Positions 7,129 through 15,171 of a stretch of DNA of 20,179 nt are shown here, in pieces. How positions within the stretch are numbered: the stretch's first letter is position 1; each line of letters begins with the position of its first letter. The translations under genes and the position numbers were made by a program. Source of the DNA: JAENVT01 sp031373785 (GTDB lineage Bacteria; Actinomycetota; Acidimicrobiia; Acidimicrobiales; Ilumatobacteraceae); NCBI GenBank assembly GCA_031373785.1, contig JANMNE010000029.1:1-20179 (forward strand), given 5' to 3'. The notes under the pieces are model-generated. The model was not told where the DNA came from and did no database searches. It worked only from the letters and a program-made list of their open reading frames with translations.

Positions 7129-8727
7129 ATGGAAGTACTCCAAAACCAACAATGGCTGCTGAGCCTCGGCACGTTCCTGCCGCTGGCCGGCGTGCTGGTG
7201 ATGCTGTTCATCCCGAAGCGGGAAGAGACCTTGGTCAAAGGCACAGCCATCGTGACGGCGGTGGCCACCCTGCTCGTCGGGATCTACACCTTGGTGCAGT
7301 TCGACTACGGGCAGAGTGCCAAGCAGCAGTTCTTCACGACCAACAGCTGGATCAAGCCGATCAAGGCGACCTACACCATCGGCCTCGACGGCATCAGCCT
7401 GCCGTTGTACCTGCTGTCGATGGTCATCACCCTGCTGGTGATGGTCTACTCGTGGGACCACGTTCCCTCGCCAGGGAATCCCAAGGCGTTCTTCATCCTC
7501 ATGCTCGTGCTGCAGACCGGCATGGCCGGCACCTTCGTTGCCCAGGACCTGATCCTGTTCTTCGTCTTCTTCGAACTGGTGCTGCTGCCGATGTACTTCA
7601 TGATCGGCGTGTGGGGTGGCGAGAACCGCCAGTACGCCTCGCTGAAGTTCTTCCTCTACACCATGTTCGGTTCGGCGCTGATGCTCGTGTCGTTCATCGC
7701 CTTGTTCGTCATCACCAAGAACAACAGTGCGACGCCGGAGCTGGCCTCATTCAAGTTCCAATGGTTCCTCGAGAATGGTGGCGGCATCGCCAAGAACACC
7801 GCCATCTGGATCTTCGCCGGCATGTTCATCGGTTTCGCCGTGAAGGTGCCGATGTTCCCGTTCCACACCTGGCTGCCCGACGCCCACACCGAGGCGCCGA
7901 CGCAGGGCTCGGTCATCCTGGCTGCGATCTTGCTGAAGCTCGGCACCTACGGCTTCGTGCGCATCGCCTTGCCCTTCCTGCCTCAGGCAGCGATCAAATG
8001 GGCACCGATCATCGGTGTGCTGGCCGTGATCGGCATCATCTACGGCGCGCTCGGTTGTCTGGCGCAAACCGACATGAAACGACTGATCGCTTTCTCGTCG
8101 GTCGCCCACATGGGCTTCGTGATGCTCGGCATCTCCACGCTGACGACGCTCGGCATCAACGCCGCGCTGTTCGGCATGGTGGCGCACGGCCTGATCACCG
8201 GCATGTTGTTCTTCTTGGCCGGTTCGGTGAAGGAGCGCTACCACACGCTGCAGATCGGCCGGCTCAGCGGGATGTTGAAGCAGATGCCGAGGCTCGGCTG
8301 GATCCTCGGCTTCTGCGCGATGGCGTCGCTCGGCCTGCCCGGGCTTGCCGGTTTCTGGGGTGAGTTCCCGGCGATCCTCAGCGCGTACAGCCCGGCCGAC
8401 GGGCTCAGCCTCACCCTCTTCCGCACGTTGATGGTTGTCGCCGCGATCGGCACGGTGCTGGCCGCCAGCTACCTGCTGTGGCTCTACCAGCGCACCGCCT
8501 TCGGGGAGCCGACGCAGGAGTTCAGCGGTCACGGTGGGCACGCCCACGCCGCCGGCGCAGCCGCCAACGACGAACACCATGACGACATCCACGACGTGAC
8601 CATCTTCGAATGGATCGCCTGGACGCCGCTGCTGATCGCCATCGTGGTGTTCGGCGTGTACCCGCAGCTGATGTTCAAGGTCATGGATCCCGCTGTCGAT
8701 CAACTCACCGCGGTGTTCAGGAAGTAA
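7129..8727 (+). CDS. nuoM: NADH-quinone oxidoreductase subunit M (antiporter-like subunit)
   Basis: NuoM is the middle antiporter-like proton channel of the complex I membrane arm. It is 532 residues from ATG 7129; an AGAGGA sequence (7119-7124) lies 4 bases upstream. The open frame extends into nuoL, but that part is not NuoM-like. The key residues are in place: Glu149 (FFELVLLPMYFMIG) and Lys239 (FAVKVPMFPFHTWLPDAHTE). A histidine-rich segment lies at residues 468-488 (6 His in 21 residues), in a position comparable to that of NuoL, just before the last hydrophobic segment. The gene is 8 bases after nuoL and 3 bases before nuoN. Confidence 0.96.
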   Translation: MEVLQNQQWLLSLGTFLPLAGVLVMLFIPKREETLVKGTAIVTAVATLLVGIYTLVQFDYGQSAKQQFFTTNSWIKPIKATYTIGLDGISLPLYLLSMVITLLVMVYSWDHVPSPGNPKAFFILMLVLQTGMAGTFVAQDLILFFVFFELVLLPMYFMIGVWGGENRQYASLKFFLYTMFGSALMLVSFIALFVITKNNSATPELASFKFQWFLENGGGIAKNTAIWIFAGMFIGFAVKVPMFPFHTWLPDAHTEAPTQGSVILAAILLKLGTYGFVRIALPFLPQAAIKWAPIIGVLAVIGIIYGALGCLAQTDMKRLIAFSSVAHMGFVMLGISTLTTLGINAALFGMVAHGLITGMLFFLAGSVKERYHTLQIGRLSGMLKQMPRLGWILGFCAMASLGLPGLAGFWGEFPAILSAYSPADGLSLTLFRTLMVVAAIGTVLAASYLLWLYQRTAFGEPTQEFSGHGGHAHAAGAAANDEHHDDIHDVTIFEWIAWTPLLIAIVVFGVYPQLMFKVMDPAVDQLTAVFRK

Positions 8728-8730
8728 CGG

Positions 8731-10245
8731 ATGCTCTCGTCGCTCCTCGCCGCCGGTGGCTTTGTGTCGCCGAAGGTCGACTATCACGCCCTCGCGCCCG
8801 AGTTGGTGCTGGGCGCCGGCATCGCCCTGGTGTTGATGGTCGACCTGTTCATCGCCGACAGCAAGCGGTGGATCCTGGCGACCCTGTCGGGATTCGTGCT
8901 GCTCGGGGCGCTGCTGCCGGTCGTGACCCTGGGTGTCATCGGCAGCGATGTCCGCTCGATGTTCGACGACCGCTACGTGGTCGACCACTTCAGCCTGGTG
9001 CTGAAGGCGCTGTTCCTGATGACCGGGTATGTGGTGGTGCTGCTGTCGACGCACGAGATCGAAGAAGGTGGCTACCACCAGGGCGAGTACTACGTGATGC
9101 TGCTCAGCAGCATCTTGGGCATGGTGATGATGAGCTCCGCACGCGATCTCATCAGCGTGTTCGTCGCCCTCGAGTTCCTCTCGATCCCGGCCTACATGAT
9201 GGCGGCGTGGCGCAAGCGTGATCGCAAGAGCAACGAGGCCGGCGTGAAGTACTTCCTGCTCGGCGTGTTCGCCAGCGCGGTGATGCTCTACGGCATGAGC
9301 CTGCTGTACGGCGCCACCGGCAGCACCAAGCTCACCAAGATCGGCGAGATCATCACGGGCAAGGGCAAGCTCGGCGGGATCGAAGTGATGGGCGTCGTGT
9401 TCGTCATCGTCGGCTTCGCCTTCAAGGTCAGCGCCGTGCCATTTCACACCTGGGCTCCCGACACGTACGAGGGTGCGCCGACACCGGTCACTGCGTTCTT
9501 GAGCGTGGCGTCGAAGGCCGCCGGGTTCGTGGCGCTGGTCCTGATGGTGTACCTCGCGTTCCCGCACGCCACCGACGTGTACCGCCCGTTCATCTGGGTG
9601 CTATCGGCACTGACGATGACCGTCGGCAACGTGCTGGCGCTGAAGCAGACCAACATCGTGCGAATGCTCGCCTACTCGAGCATCAGCCAGGGCGGGTTCA
9701 TCCTCATGCCGCTGGTCGTCGCCGGCTCCACCCGTTCGGCCGAGGCGTCGCTGCGGGCGATCGTCGTGTACCTCATCATCTACGCGGCCACCAACCTCGG
9801 CGCCTTCGCGGTGATCATCGCGGTCAGCCGCAAGACGCGCAGTGGTGAGATCGCCAGCTTCGGTGGTCTGTTCGGTTACGCACCGGGTCTGGCCGTGCTG
9901 ATGACGATGTTCCTCGCCTCCCTCGCTGGCATCCCGCCCCTCGGTGGCTGGTACGCCAAGTTCGGGGCGTTCAACGCCGTGCTCACCGCCCGCAGTGGGT
10001 GGGGCTACAGCATTGCCGTGATCGGCGCCGTCAACGCGGTGATCGCCACCGCGTACTACGTCACGGTGATGCGCGAGATGTGGATGAAGCCAGCCCCGCT
10101 GGGCGACGTCACGCCGGTGCGGATCCCCGGCTCGATCAAGGCTGCTCTCGCGATCACCGGCATCGCCACCTTGGTGTTCGGTGTGTTGCCCGGTATCACC
10201 GGCTACGGCGGCATCACCGAGCTCGCTGGTGCATTCGGCCTCTGA
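8731..10245 (+). CDS. nuoN: NADH-quinone oxidoreductase subunit N (antiporter-like subunit)
   Basis: NuoN is the proximal antiporter-like proton channel of complex I. The protein is 504 residues. Glu148 (ALEFLSIPAYMM) and Lys232 (FAFKVSAVPFHTWAPDTYEG) are the expected channel residues, and ILAYSSI-type helix residues (MLAYSSISQGGF) follow. AGGAAG at 8719-8724 lies 6 bases before ATG 8731. Its last 17 bases overlap the start proposed for the methyltransferase gene, which suggests translational coupling to a complex I assembly factor. Unlike NuoL and NuoM, it has no His-rich loop. Confidence 0.96.
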   Translation: MLSSLLAAGGFVSPKVDYHALAPELVLGAGIALVLMVDLFIADSKRWILATLSGFVLLGALLPVVTLGVIGSDVRSMFDDRYVVDHFSLVLKALFLMTGYVVVLLSTHEIEEGGYHQGEYYVMLLSSILGMVMMSSARDLISVFVALEFLSIPAYMMAAWRKRDRKSNEAGVKYFLLGVFASAVMLYGMSLLYGATGSTKLTKIGEIITGKGKLGGIEVMGVVFVIVGFAFKVSAVPFHTWAPDTYEGAPTPVTAFLSVASKAAGFVALVLMVYLAFPHATDVYRPFIWVLSALTMTVGNVLALKQTNIVRMLAYSSISQGGFILMPLVVAGSTRSAEASLRAIVVYLIIYAATNLGAFAVIIAVSRKTRSGEIASFGGLFGYAPGLAVLMTMFLASLAGIPPLGGWYAKFGAFNAVLTARSGWGYSIAVIGAVNAVIATAYYVTVMREMWMKPAPLGDVTPVRIPGSIKAALAITGIATLVFGVLPGITGYGGITELAGAFGL

Positions 10246-11275
10246 CGAGGTACGGGCGGCGATCATCGCCGCCGGTGGTGCCATTCCTTTCGACGAGTTC
10301 ATGCGCATCGCGCTCTATGGCGAACACGGCTTCTACACCTCGGGTGGCCAGGCCGGTCGCCGCGGCGACTTCATCACCTCGCCCGAAGTCGGGCCATTGT
10401 TCGGCGCCGTCGTAGCCCGATGGATCGATGCGGAGTGGCGTCGTCTGGGCGAGCCGGCCGACTTCACGATCGTCGAATTCGGAGCCGGCCCGGGAACCCT
10501 CGCGCGCTCCGTGTTGGCCTCGGCGCCGCGGTGGCGCGATCACTACGTGGCGGTGGAGGTGTCGGAAGCACAGCGTCGACAGCACCCGGCCGGGGTGCGT
10601 TCGATCGGCGAGTGGTCCCGTGAGCCGGTCGGCAACGGCGTGGTGATCGCCAACGAACTGGTCGACAACCTTCCGTTTCGGCTCGCGGTCTTCGACGGTG
10701 CATGGCGCGAGGCGGCAGTGTCGCTCGGCCCCGATTCGGGGTTCGTCGAGACCACCCTCGATGTGGGTTCCGCATGGGATTGGTTGCCCGCCGCGGTTCC
10801 CCTTGGCACACGGCTCCCCGTCCAAGATCGTGCGGTTCGGTGGGTCGCCATGGCAAGCGAAATCGTTCGTCAAGGAAGTGTCTTGGTTTTCGACTACTGC
10901 ACCGCGACGACTGCCCAATTGGCTGGTCAGCCATGGCGCGATTGGTTGCGCACGTATCGTGCGCATGGTCGTGGCGAGCACTACCTCCGCGACCCTGGCG
11001 AGCAAGACATCACGGCGCAGGTCTGTGTCGATCAACTGCCTGCGCCCCAGGTCAACGATTCGCAAGGAAACTTCTTGCGTCGATGGGGGATCGATGAGCT
11101 CGTCGAGGAGGGCCGCCAGGCATGGACAGCAGCGGCCGCCCGACCCGACGTTGCCGCGTTGACGATGCGCAGCCGGGCACGCGAGGCCGAGGCGCTGCTG
11201 GATCCACACGGTCTGGGCGGGTTCTCCGCACTCTCGTGGGTCGTTCCGGCCGACGCGACCGCGCTCTGTGCTTGA
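10229..11275 (+). CDS. SAM-dependent methyltransferase, MidA/NDUFAF7 (COG1565) family
   Basis: This protein belongs to the class I SAM-dependent methyltransferases of the MidA/NDUFAF7 family. In mitochondria NDUFAF7 dimethylates one arginine of NDUFS2 (the NuoD homologue) during complex I assembly. The family marks are RGDFITSPEVGPLFG (around residues 45-58), the SAM-binding loop EFGAGPGT (83-90) and the ANELVDNLPFR motif (141-151). The best start is GTG 10229 (348 residues), inside the end of nuoN; no in-frame ATG sits nearby except ATG 10181, which would overlap nuoN by 65 bases. The overlap places it as the last gene of the nuo operon, so a role in maturing this complex I is likely. The Arg that would be modified is present in the NuoD encoded here. 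The function is inferred from the family and context. Confidence 0.88.
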   Translation: MHSASDEVRAAIIAAGGAIPFDEFMRIALYGEHGFYTSGGQAGRRGDFITSPEVGPLFGAVVARWIDAEWRRLGEPADFTIVEFGAGPGTLARSVLASAPRWRDHYVAVEVSEAQRRQHPAGVRSIGEWSREPVGNGVVIANELVDNLPFRLAVFDGAWREAAVSLGPDSGFVETTLDVGSAWDWLPAAVPLGTRLPVQDRAVRWVAMASEIVRQGSVLVFDYCTATTAQLAGQPWRDWLRTYRAHGRGEHYLRDPGEQDITAQVCVDQLPAPQVNDSQGNFLRRWGIDELVEEGRQAWTAAAARPDVAALTMRSRAREAEALLDPHGLGGFSALSWVVPADATALCA

Positions 11276-11307
11276 CTTGACCGAAACCACATAAAGTGAT
11301 GGATTAA
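11272..11307 (+). promoter_or_regulatory. weak promoter candidate for the surface-protein gene
   Basis: Two overlapping TTGAC hexamers (11272-11277 and 11277-11282) straddle the stop codon of the methyltransferase gene. Possible -10 elements are TAAAGT at 11292-11297, which is only 14 bases after the first hexamer, and GGATTA at 11301-11306, 18 bases after the second. Neither pair is ideal. It is the only promoter-like sequence in this interval. Confidence 0.25.
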
Positions 11308-11372
11308 TCACTCACTGTGAGTGGGCCGAATGGCTCATCGTCACGGAACGTGGCGATCATTACTGTGGTTTC
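11283..11372 (+). promoter_or_regulatory. nested inverted repeats; candidate structured leader
   Basis: A perfect 9-bp inverted repeat, GAAACCACA at 11283-11291 and TGTGGTTTC at 11364-11372, encloses further complementary pairs. These are AGTGAT/ATCACT (11295-11300 with 11307-11312), CACTCAC/GTGAGTG (11309-11315 with 11317-11323), GGGCC/GGCTC around a GAAT loop (11323-11336), and a 9-bp stem ATCGTCACG/CGTGGCGAT with a GAA triloop (11337-11345 with 11349-11357, one G-T pair). As RNA this could form a multi-helix junction, in which the first two inner pairs exclude each other. I do not recognise a known riboswitch. If transcription starts at about 11305, the outer helix could not form. Confidence 0.4.
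11309..11323. promoter_or_regulatory. 15-bp perfect dyad, possible operator
   Basis: CACTCAC-T-GTGAGTG is a perfect odd palindrome with 7-bp arms. A one-base loop cannot fold fully as RNA, so a binding site for a dimeric regulator is a reasonable alternative to a hairpin. It lies about 100 bases before the surface-protein start and overlaps the AGTGAT/ATCACT repeat. Confidence 0.4.
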
Positions 11373-11381
11373 CAGCATGAG

Positions 11382-11408
11382 GCGGGTGCTCCGACTGGTC
11401 GGGACCGC
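11382..11408 (+). promoter_or_regulatory. leader hairpin just before a ribosome binding site
   Basis: The 4-bp arms GCGG (11382-11385) and CCGC (11405-11408), extended by a T11387-A11404 pair around a bulged G, enclose an inner CCGAC/GTCGG hairpin (11391-11395 with 11398-11402). The hairpin ends four bases before the GGAAGGA ribosome binding site, so its folding could affect translation of the surface protein. No T-tract follows it, so it is not an intrinsic terminator. Confidence 0.4.
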
Positions 11409-11412
11409 AGTT

Positions 11413-11419
11413 GGAAGGA
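11413..11419 (+). promoter_or_regulatory. strong ribosome binding site that sets the surface-protein start
   Basis: GGAAGGA ends six bases before ATG 11426. This favours ATG 11426 over the in-frame TTG at 11411, which would itself overlap the ribosome binding site. Confidence 0.8.
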
Positions 11420-11425
11420 CAATTC

Positions 11426-14400
11426 ATGAGGCACGTCATTCGAGGCGGCGGTTCGAATGCAAATCGGCGAAGTGAGCGGACGCGGGTGGTGGCCTTGGTG
11501 GCCACCTTCTTGCTGTTGATGGCTGGCTTTGTTGTATCTGCGCCCGGGTTGATCGCGAGTGCGTCGGGAACGACGACCGCGAAGTACGACAACTCGGGCG
11601 GTGGCAAAGACGACGACGGCAAAGACGACGACGGCCAAGACGACGACGGCAAAGACGACGCCGATCACGAAGGCGAGGGTGACGACGACGGTCAACACCA
11701 CGACGAGTGCCAGAACACCGACGGGCACGAGCACGACGATGACGGCGACGACCAAGACCAGCACGGCGATGATGGCAAGGACGACGACGGCAAAGACGAC
11801 AGCCAAGATGACGGCAAGGACGACGGCAAGGGCCAGAGTGACGACCGTGGCCACGACACGATCGGCGTCTCGCTGTACAGCAGCACTTCGAGCAGCAGCA
11901 GCGACGACAGCAGTGGCAAGGACGACGACGGCAAGGACGACGACGGCAAGGACGACGACGGCAAGGACGACGACGGCAAGGACGACGACGGCAAGGACGA
12001 CGACGGCAAGGACGACGACGGCAAGGACGACGACGACGACCAGAGTTGCGACGCCACGCTGACGCTCGTCAAGAGCCCGACCAACGATCACGGCGGCAAC
12101 CTGACGCCCGAAGACTTCCAACTGCTGGTCGACGGCGTTGCTCAGGACCAGAACGTGGCGATCCCGGTCACCGCTGATGTCGCCCACGAGATCGGCGAGA
12201 TCCCGCAGCCCGGCTACGTGCAGCGCGCCATCATGTGCACTGACGATGACACGGGCGCAGCGATCTCCTCCGACGGAACGCTCACCCCCACCGCAGGCCA
12301 ACACGTGACGTGCGAGGTCATCAACGACGACGTCGCTCCGACCATCACCCTCCACAAGATCGTGAACAACGACAACGGCGGTCAAGCGGTGAAGGAAGAT
12401 TTCCGCCTCACCGTCAACAGTGAAGCGATCGCCCAGGACATGCCGTTCGACGCCATCTTGGCCAACGAGCCCAGCGTGGTCTCCGAAGAGGACTCCATTC
12501 CGGGCTACGCCCCCACCTCGGTGGAATGCACGTCGGATGTCACCGACTCGCTGAACAACAAGTCCGTGCTCGACAGCAGCATGATCGATGTCACCCCAGT
12601 CCCCGGCGAGAACATCGACTGCACCATCACCAACGACGACGTGACGCCCGGTCTCACCGTGATCAAGTCGGTGAACGCGAACGACGGTGGCAACGAGATC
12701 GCCAGTGACTTCCCGCTTCAGGTCAACGGGACCACCGTCACCTCGGGGACCCTGGTGGACTTCGAGGCCGGCGTCGGTCTCGTCATCACCGAGACACAGC
12801 TCCCCGGCTACGCCGCCACCAACGTCACGTGCGTCAGTTCCGACCCCCTGTCGACCAACAACATCGACACCAACGACCCGGCCCCTGACGCTCTGGCGAC
12901 GGTGACATTGGAGCCCGGCGAGGCCGTGGTCTGCACGGTCACCAACGACGACATCGCGCCGACGGTCACGGTGCACAAGGTGGTCATCGGTGGCGCCAAG
13001 CTCGCCTCTGCGTTCCAGATGACGGTCGCCGGCAACCCGGTGCCGCAAGACACTGCGTCGCCCACGCTGGCCAACACCTCGATCGAGGTCTCCGAGGTTG
13101 CCGATCCCGCCTACGTGCTTTCCAGCGTGGTCTGCACCGACAACGTCGGTGGCGCGCCGCTCACGCACCCGTTGGTGCTGAACGAAGCTCAGAACGCAAC
13201 CTGCACGGTCACCAACACGCTCACGTCACCGACCATCACTGTCATCAAGGACGTGACGAACAACTCTGGTGGGGCCCTGAAGCCGACCGACTTCAAGTTG
13301 ATGATCGATGGCATTGCTGCGGGTCAGAACGTGAAGATCGACGAGACTGCCGGCCCGCACATCATCAGCGAGCTCGAACGCCCGGGCTACCACCAGACCG
13401 CCATCACGTGTGTCGATCTGGCGGTTCCCGGTCACCCGACCGTGGGTGAAGGCGGCTCCATCAACCTGTTGGCCGGCCAAGACGTGCAATGCACCGTGTC
13501 GAACGACGACATCTCGCCGACCGTCACCGTCATCAAGCATGTCAATCCCGACAACGGTGGTGTCGCAGCGCCGGGATCCTTCACGCTGACGATCGATAAC
13601 GCCCACGTGACGCAGAACGTGCCACATCCGGTTCTGGTCGGTTCGCACCTGGTGGGAGAAGAGCCGTTCGCGGGCTATCGCATGGTCGGCATCGACTGCA
13701 GCGACGCAGTCGGCCCGGTTCCGTACGACGCCAACACCGGCGGGGTCAATCTGGTGCTCGCCCAGAACGTCACCTGCATCGTCACCAATCAGCACGATGC
13801 CATCGACCTGGCGATCACCAAATCGGTCGACGGAACATCGCATCTCGCCGGCGGTGCGCCGTTCGACTACACGATTACCGTCGACAACCTCGGCCCACGC
13901 GACGCAGAGCCCACTGACCTCACTACAGTGACCGACGTTCTGCCCGCAGGCCTCGAATTCGTCGACTTCCCGGGTAACTGCTCGGTGACCGGCCAGACGT
14001 TGACGTGCGGCATCGATCCTGCGCTGTTGCACGTTGCCGACGCCGCAGTCGTCATCACAATCACGGTCCAGGCCGCGGCCGACGCCACCAGCGGCGTGTA
14101 CCGCAACGTGGCATTCGTCGACACCGCGGACGATCCGTCGTGCCTCGGCGCCGACTGCGTGCCCGTCTGTATTCCTCAGGTCGTCAACAACAACGTGGCC
14201 TGCGCGGACACCAGCGTCATCCGCGACGCGGTCCTCACGATCGACAAGGTCGACGACGTCGACAACGTTCATCCGGGCGGCACGTACCACTACACCATCA
14301 CGGTGGCCAACAACGGCCCGTCGTCGTTCCAGCCGAACACGACGATGACCGACGATCTTCCGGCCTCGCTCAGCCTGGTCAGCGTCGCTGCACCAGCGCC

Positions 14401-15163
14401 GTGGGACTGCAGCGACACCGACCCGATCGTGTGCACGTTGGGTGAGTCCCTACTGCCGGGCACTTCGGCTCCGGCCATCACCATTACCGTGACACTCGAT
14501 GCGTCGTTCCTCGGTGACAGTGTGGTCAACACGGCACAGGTGGTCGCAACGATCGATCCTTCCCATGCCGTCACGACCATGGACACCGAGACGACGCCGG
14601 TGGTTCGCACGGCCAACCTGTCGATCGACAAGTCGGTTACCGCCGAGACGGCGTTCATCGGGACCACGATCGATTGGGTGCTGCTCGTGACCAACCACGG
14701 TCCCGACACGGCGACCGACGTGGTCGTCAGCGATGTGCTGCCGCCCGCGTTCACCGTGGCCTCGGTGACTGCCTCCGGTGTGTCGTGCACCAACACGACC
14801 CAGACGGTGGAATGCACGACGGCTACCTTGGCCAACGGCGCATCGGCCACCATCACGGTGCGTGCCAACGTGGTTGGTTCGGTCAGCACCGGCGTCACCA
14901 ACACCGCGACGGTCGGGTCGGTTGCAACTGATCCGGATCTGACCGACAACAGCGACTCCGCCACGGTTCCCGTGGCACGGGTGGCCAGCGGGGGCCCAGT
15001 GCCGCCGCCGGCCGCTGGTGCGGGCGTCGCTGCCGCCGAGCCACAGTTGCCTCGCACGGGTGGGAACTCGCCCGTCGGGCCGTTGACGCTCGCTTCGATC
15101 ATGATGGCCGCAGGAGCAGTGGCACTGGTGATCGGCCGGCGTCGTCGCATTGCGACGGCGTAA
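11426..15163 (+). CDS. LPXTG-anchored surface protein with CnaB/SpaA-like and DUF11 repeats
   Basis: This is a 1245-residue exported, probably sortase-anchored cell-wall protein. Residues 1-46 are a signal peptide: an Arg-rich start, a hydrophobic core, and ASA-S as a likely cleavage site. Residues 61-205 are a low-complexity stalk rich in Asp, Gly and Lys, including eight GKDDD units (164-203). Six similar domains of about 90-104 residues follow, starting near 211, 306, 409, 513, 603 and 699. Each begins with a strand of the TxTxxK type, has a middle (S/T/G)E...(G/A)Y motif and ends T/I-N-D-D or similar, as in CnaB/SpaA prealbumin-like folds; each also has a Cys pair. Three DUF11 domains start near 793, 936 and 1064. 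The C-terminus has LPRTG (1208-1212), a hydrophobic helix and GRRRR. Adhesion or matrix function is inference, and the gene seems to form its own transcription unit. Confidence 0.9.
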   Translation: MRHVIRGGGSNANRRSERTRVVALVATFLLLMAGFVVSAPGLIASASGTTTAKYDNSGGGKDDDGKDDDGQDDDGKDDADHEGEGDDDGQHHDECQNTDGHEHDDDGDDQDQHGDDGKDDDGKDDSQDDGKDDGKGQSDDRGHDTIGVSLYSSTSSSSSDDSSGKDDDGKDDDGKDDDGKDDDGKDDDGKDDDGKDDDGKDDDDDQSCDATLTLVKSPTNDHGGNLTPEDFQLLVDGVAQDQNVAIPVTADVAHEIGEIPQPGYVQRAIMCTDDDTGAAISSDGTLTPTAGQHVTCEVINDDVAPTITLHKIVNNDNGGQAVKEDFRLTVNSEAIAQDMPFDAILANEPSVVSEEDSIPGYAPTSVECTSDVTDSLNNKSVLDSSMIDVTPVPGENIDCTITNDDVTPGLTVIKSVNANDGGNEIASDFPLQVNGTTVTSGTLVDFEAGVGLVITETQLPGYAATNVTCVSSDPLSTNNIDTNDPAPDALATVTLEPGEAVVCTVTNDDIAPTVTVHKVVIGGAKLASAFQMTVAGNPVPQDTASPTLANTSIEVSEVADPAYVLSSVVCTDNVGGAPLTHPLVLNEAQNATCTVTNTLTSPTITVIKDVTNNSGGALKPTDFKLMIDGIAAGQNVKIDETAGPHIISELERPGYHQTAITCVDLAVPGHPTVGEGGSINLLAGQDVQCTVSNDDISPTVTVIKHVNPDNGGVAAPGSFTLTIDNAHVTQNVPHPVLVGSHLVGEEPFAGYRMVGIDCSDAVGPVPYDANTGGVNLVLAQNVTCIVTNQHDAIDLAITKSVDGTSHLAGGAPFDYTITVDNLGPRDAEPTDLTTVTDVLPAGLEFVDFPGNCSVTGQTLTCGIDPALLHVADAAVVITITVQAAADATSGVYRNVAFVDTADDPSCLGADCVPVCIPQVVNNNVACADTSVIRDAVLTIDKVDDVDNVHPGGTYHYTITVANNGPSSFQPNTTMTDDLPASLSLVSVAAPAPWDCSDTDPIVCTLGESLLPGTSAPAITITVTLDASFLGDSVVNTAQVVATIDPSHAVTTMDTETTPVVRTANLSIDKSVTAETAFIGTTIDWVLLVTNHGPDTATDVVVSDVLPPAFTVASVTASGVSCTNTTQTVECTTATLANGASATITVRANVVGSVSTGVTNTATVGSVATDPDLTDNSDSATVPVARVASGGPVPPPAAGAGVAAAEPQLPRTGGNSPVGPLTLASIMMAAGAVALVIGRRRRIATA
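11915..12034 (+). repeat. eight perfect 15-bp tandem repeats (GKDDD codons)
   Basis: The unit GGCAAGGACGACGAC occurs eight times without a mismatch and encodes GKDDD each time. Related imperfect units occur upstream at about 11599-11660 and 11770-11830. Because the unit is a multiple of three, gain or loss of copies would change stalk length without shifting the reading frame. Confidence 0.97.
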
Positions 15164-15171
15164 CAAGTTGT

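Noticed and set aside
7747..9567. A 606-codon minus-strand open frame opposite nuoM and nuoN
   Set aside because: Both plus-strand genes are unmistakable, and the antisense product is His/Asp/Gln-rich without family features.
11276..11312. Terminator for the nuo operon
   Set aside because: The nearby AGTGAT/ATCACT stem is short, AT-rich and has no T-tract, so I see no convincing terminator after the methyltransferase gene.
11323..11408. Known riboswitch such as a cyclic di-GMP or cyclic di-AMP class in the leader
   Set aside because: The conserved core sequences of those classes, as I remember them, are not present; only generic stems are seen.
11915..12034. Short regular repeats considered as a CRISPR array
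   Set aside because: The units are directly adjacent with no spacers and lie inside a coding region, so this is a coding minisatellite.
11360..13168. A 602-codon minus-strand open frame with long Val/Ala-rich repeats opposite the surface protein
   Set aside because: The repeats are simply the reverse complement of the GKDDD-coding units; the plus strand has a signal peptide, known domains, a sorting signal and a good ribosome binding site.
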